From assembly GCA_964057225.1 (NCBI GenBank), contig OZ059897.1, positions 12,772,001-12,836,000 of the forward strand: a stretch of DNA of 64,000 bases, in the 5' to 3' direction. Below, in pieces: positions 62,985 through 64,000 of the stretch; positions within the stretch are counted from its first letter, which is position 1, and each line of letters begins with the position of its first letter. Under the pieces are notes generated by a model, which was not told the origin of the DNA, ran no database searches, and was given only the letters and a program-made list of their open reading frames with translations. This DNA is from Auanema rhodensis (Eukaryota > Nematoda > Chromadorea > Rhabditida > Rhabditidae). A program made the position numbers and the translations under genes.

Positions 62985-64000
62985 CCGAAAAGAGACAAAT
63001 TTTATGACAAGCTCAATAATAAAAAATGTAAAAGAAAGAATTATCGATATGCAGTGAAAGTTTGGAAAAAAAACAAAGTGTACTAGTTTGGAAGATTACA
63101 GTAGAATTTATATAATCAATGATGTCCTATTATTACCAGATGTCTTCGAAAATTTCAGAACTTTGAGTCTAAGGGTTTATCAACTTGATCCTTGTTGGTA
63201 CTTTACTTCTCCAGGATTAGCTTTGGGATGCAATGCTTAAGAAAACTAAAGTAGAATTAGATATACTTCATGATGTTGAGATGTATCTCATGATTGAAAA
63301 AGGAATTAGAGGTGGAATAGTTAATGCTGTCAAAAGATATTCTAAGGTTAATAACAAATACACTAAAAACTTCAATAAAAAACAATTAAATAATTTCCTT
63401 TTGTATTTAGATGCTAACAATTGGTATGGATGGGCAATGTGTCAAATGTTACCTACTGGAGACTTCAAATTTGAAACTCAATCTTTAATAAGTATTCAAT
63501 GGTGAAGCTGAAGCCAAATTGGATCTAAAGGATTATATTGAACATTTGAAAAAGTTAGATAGAGGTTGCATATTTGAAGTAGATTTAGAATATCCCAAAG
63601 AAATACAATCAAGGCATAATGATTTTCCTATGTGTCCAGAGAATGTAAAAATTGTTAATCAAGGTATTAAAAGGTGGGCACTACCTTATTTGATAAAGAG
63701 AAGTATGTGATCCACTATGAAAATCTCTTACAGTGCCTTCAATTTCAAACAATTTCAACAATCATTATTTTCAAGGAAAGCAATTGGTTAGCCTCATATA
63801 TTGAAATGAACACAAATCTAAGAAAAAAGTCTAAAAATTATTTTGAGAAGGATTTTTTCAAATTAACGAATAATAATGTATTTGGAAAAACTATGGAAAA
63901 TGTTAGAGAAAGAGCTGATGTACGTTTAGTTACTGATGACGATAAATTTAAGAAGTTAGCCTCAAAATCTAACTACAAAAGAAGAAGAATGTATAATAAA
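62985..64000 (+). mobile_element. Decayed Maverick/Polinton-type DNA polymerase B, cut by window end
   Basis: Consecutive segments in different frames match the protein-primed family B polymerase (DNA_pol_B_2) found in Maverick/Polinton elements and related viruses. Recognisable motifs include a DVLLLPDVFENF segment (near 63121), MYLMIEKGIRGG (near 63290), DANNWYGWAM (near 63410) and [14 protein letters not shown] (near 63880). Frame breaks lie near 63082 (TAG), near 63215 (apparent one-base insertion), near 63500 and near 63688, so this copy cannot encode an intact enzyme. The last segment is open from 63686 to the window end. No terminal inverted repeat, integrase or capsid gene is visible in the window. 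No splice sites explain the breaks. Confidence 0.85.

Noticed and set aside
1-64000. CRISPR arrays, bacterial operons, ribosome-binding sites
   Set aside because: The DNA is a nematode nuclear sequence with spliceosomal introns; no regular repeat-spacer array is present.

Overview
The window is nuclear DNA from a nematode, read as a chromadorean. The sequence is strongly AT-rich. Genes are split by many introns, mostly 40-800 bases, with TTTTCAG-type 3' splice sites. Gene families are nematode-typical: DEG-3-group acetylcholine-receptor subunits, an nlp-18 neuropeptide precursor and an Srx-like chemoreceptor. Species cannot be named from the sequence alone. All exon models were read by eye from splice signals and checked for phase; none has transcript support here.

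Left part (about 3.9-22.6 kb, plus strand): three Cys-loop receptor subunit genes in a row. The first two read as des-2 followed by deg-3. Their junction has operon geometry: AATAAA, then a good 3' splice acceptor about 120 bases later. The third is a DES-2/ACR-20/ACR-23-like paralogue with a complete 16-exon model. A short pyroglutamyl-peptidase I gene with an intact catalytic triad follows.

Middle-left (22.8-28.8 kb): two convergent secreted-protein genes, both Thr-rich with a similar ...RLFP... C-terminus, then an unidentified minus-strand gene with a GC-AG intron. A tandem array of GTTCACGTRAA units lies upstream of that gene.

Middle (30.3-35.9 kb, minus strand): a complete TEAD-family transcription factor (egl-44 / scalloped type), with the TEA DNA-binding domain and the YAP-binding domain. 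Its 5' side runs into about 20 kb of gene-poor DNA (36-56.7 kb). That stretch holds GA microsatellites, GC-rich islands, several coding-like minus-strand exons that I could not join with confidence, a cloverleaf-like fold and CRE/TATA-type promoter motifs.

Right part (56.7-64 kb): nlp-18 (five ...FAFA peptides between KR sites), an eight-exon Srx-like GPCR, a 5'-incomplete minus-strand gene of unknown function, a broken coiled-coil fragment, and a decayed Maverick/Polinton-type protein-primed DNA polymerase B that runs off the window end.

Functionally, the window is dominated by neuronal signalling genes: ligand-gated channels, a neuropeptide and a chemoreceptor. No tRNA, rRNA or CRISPR array was found.
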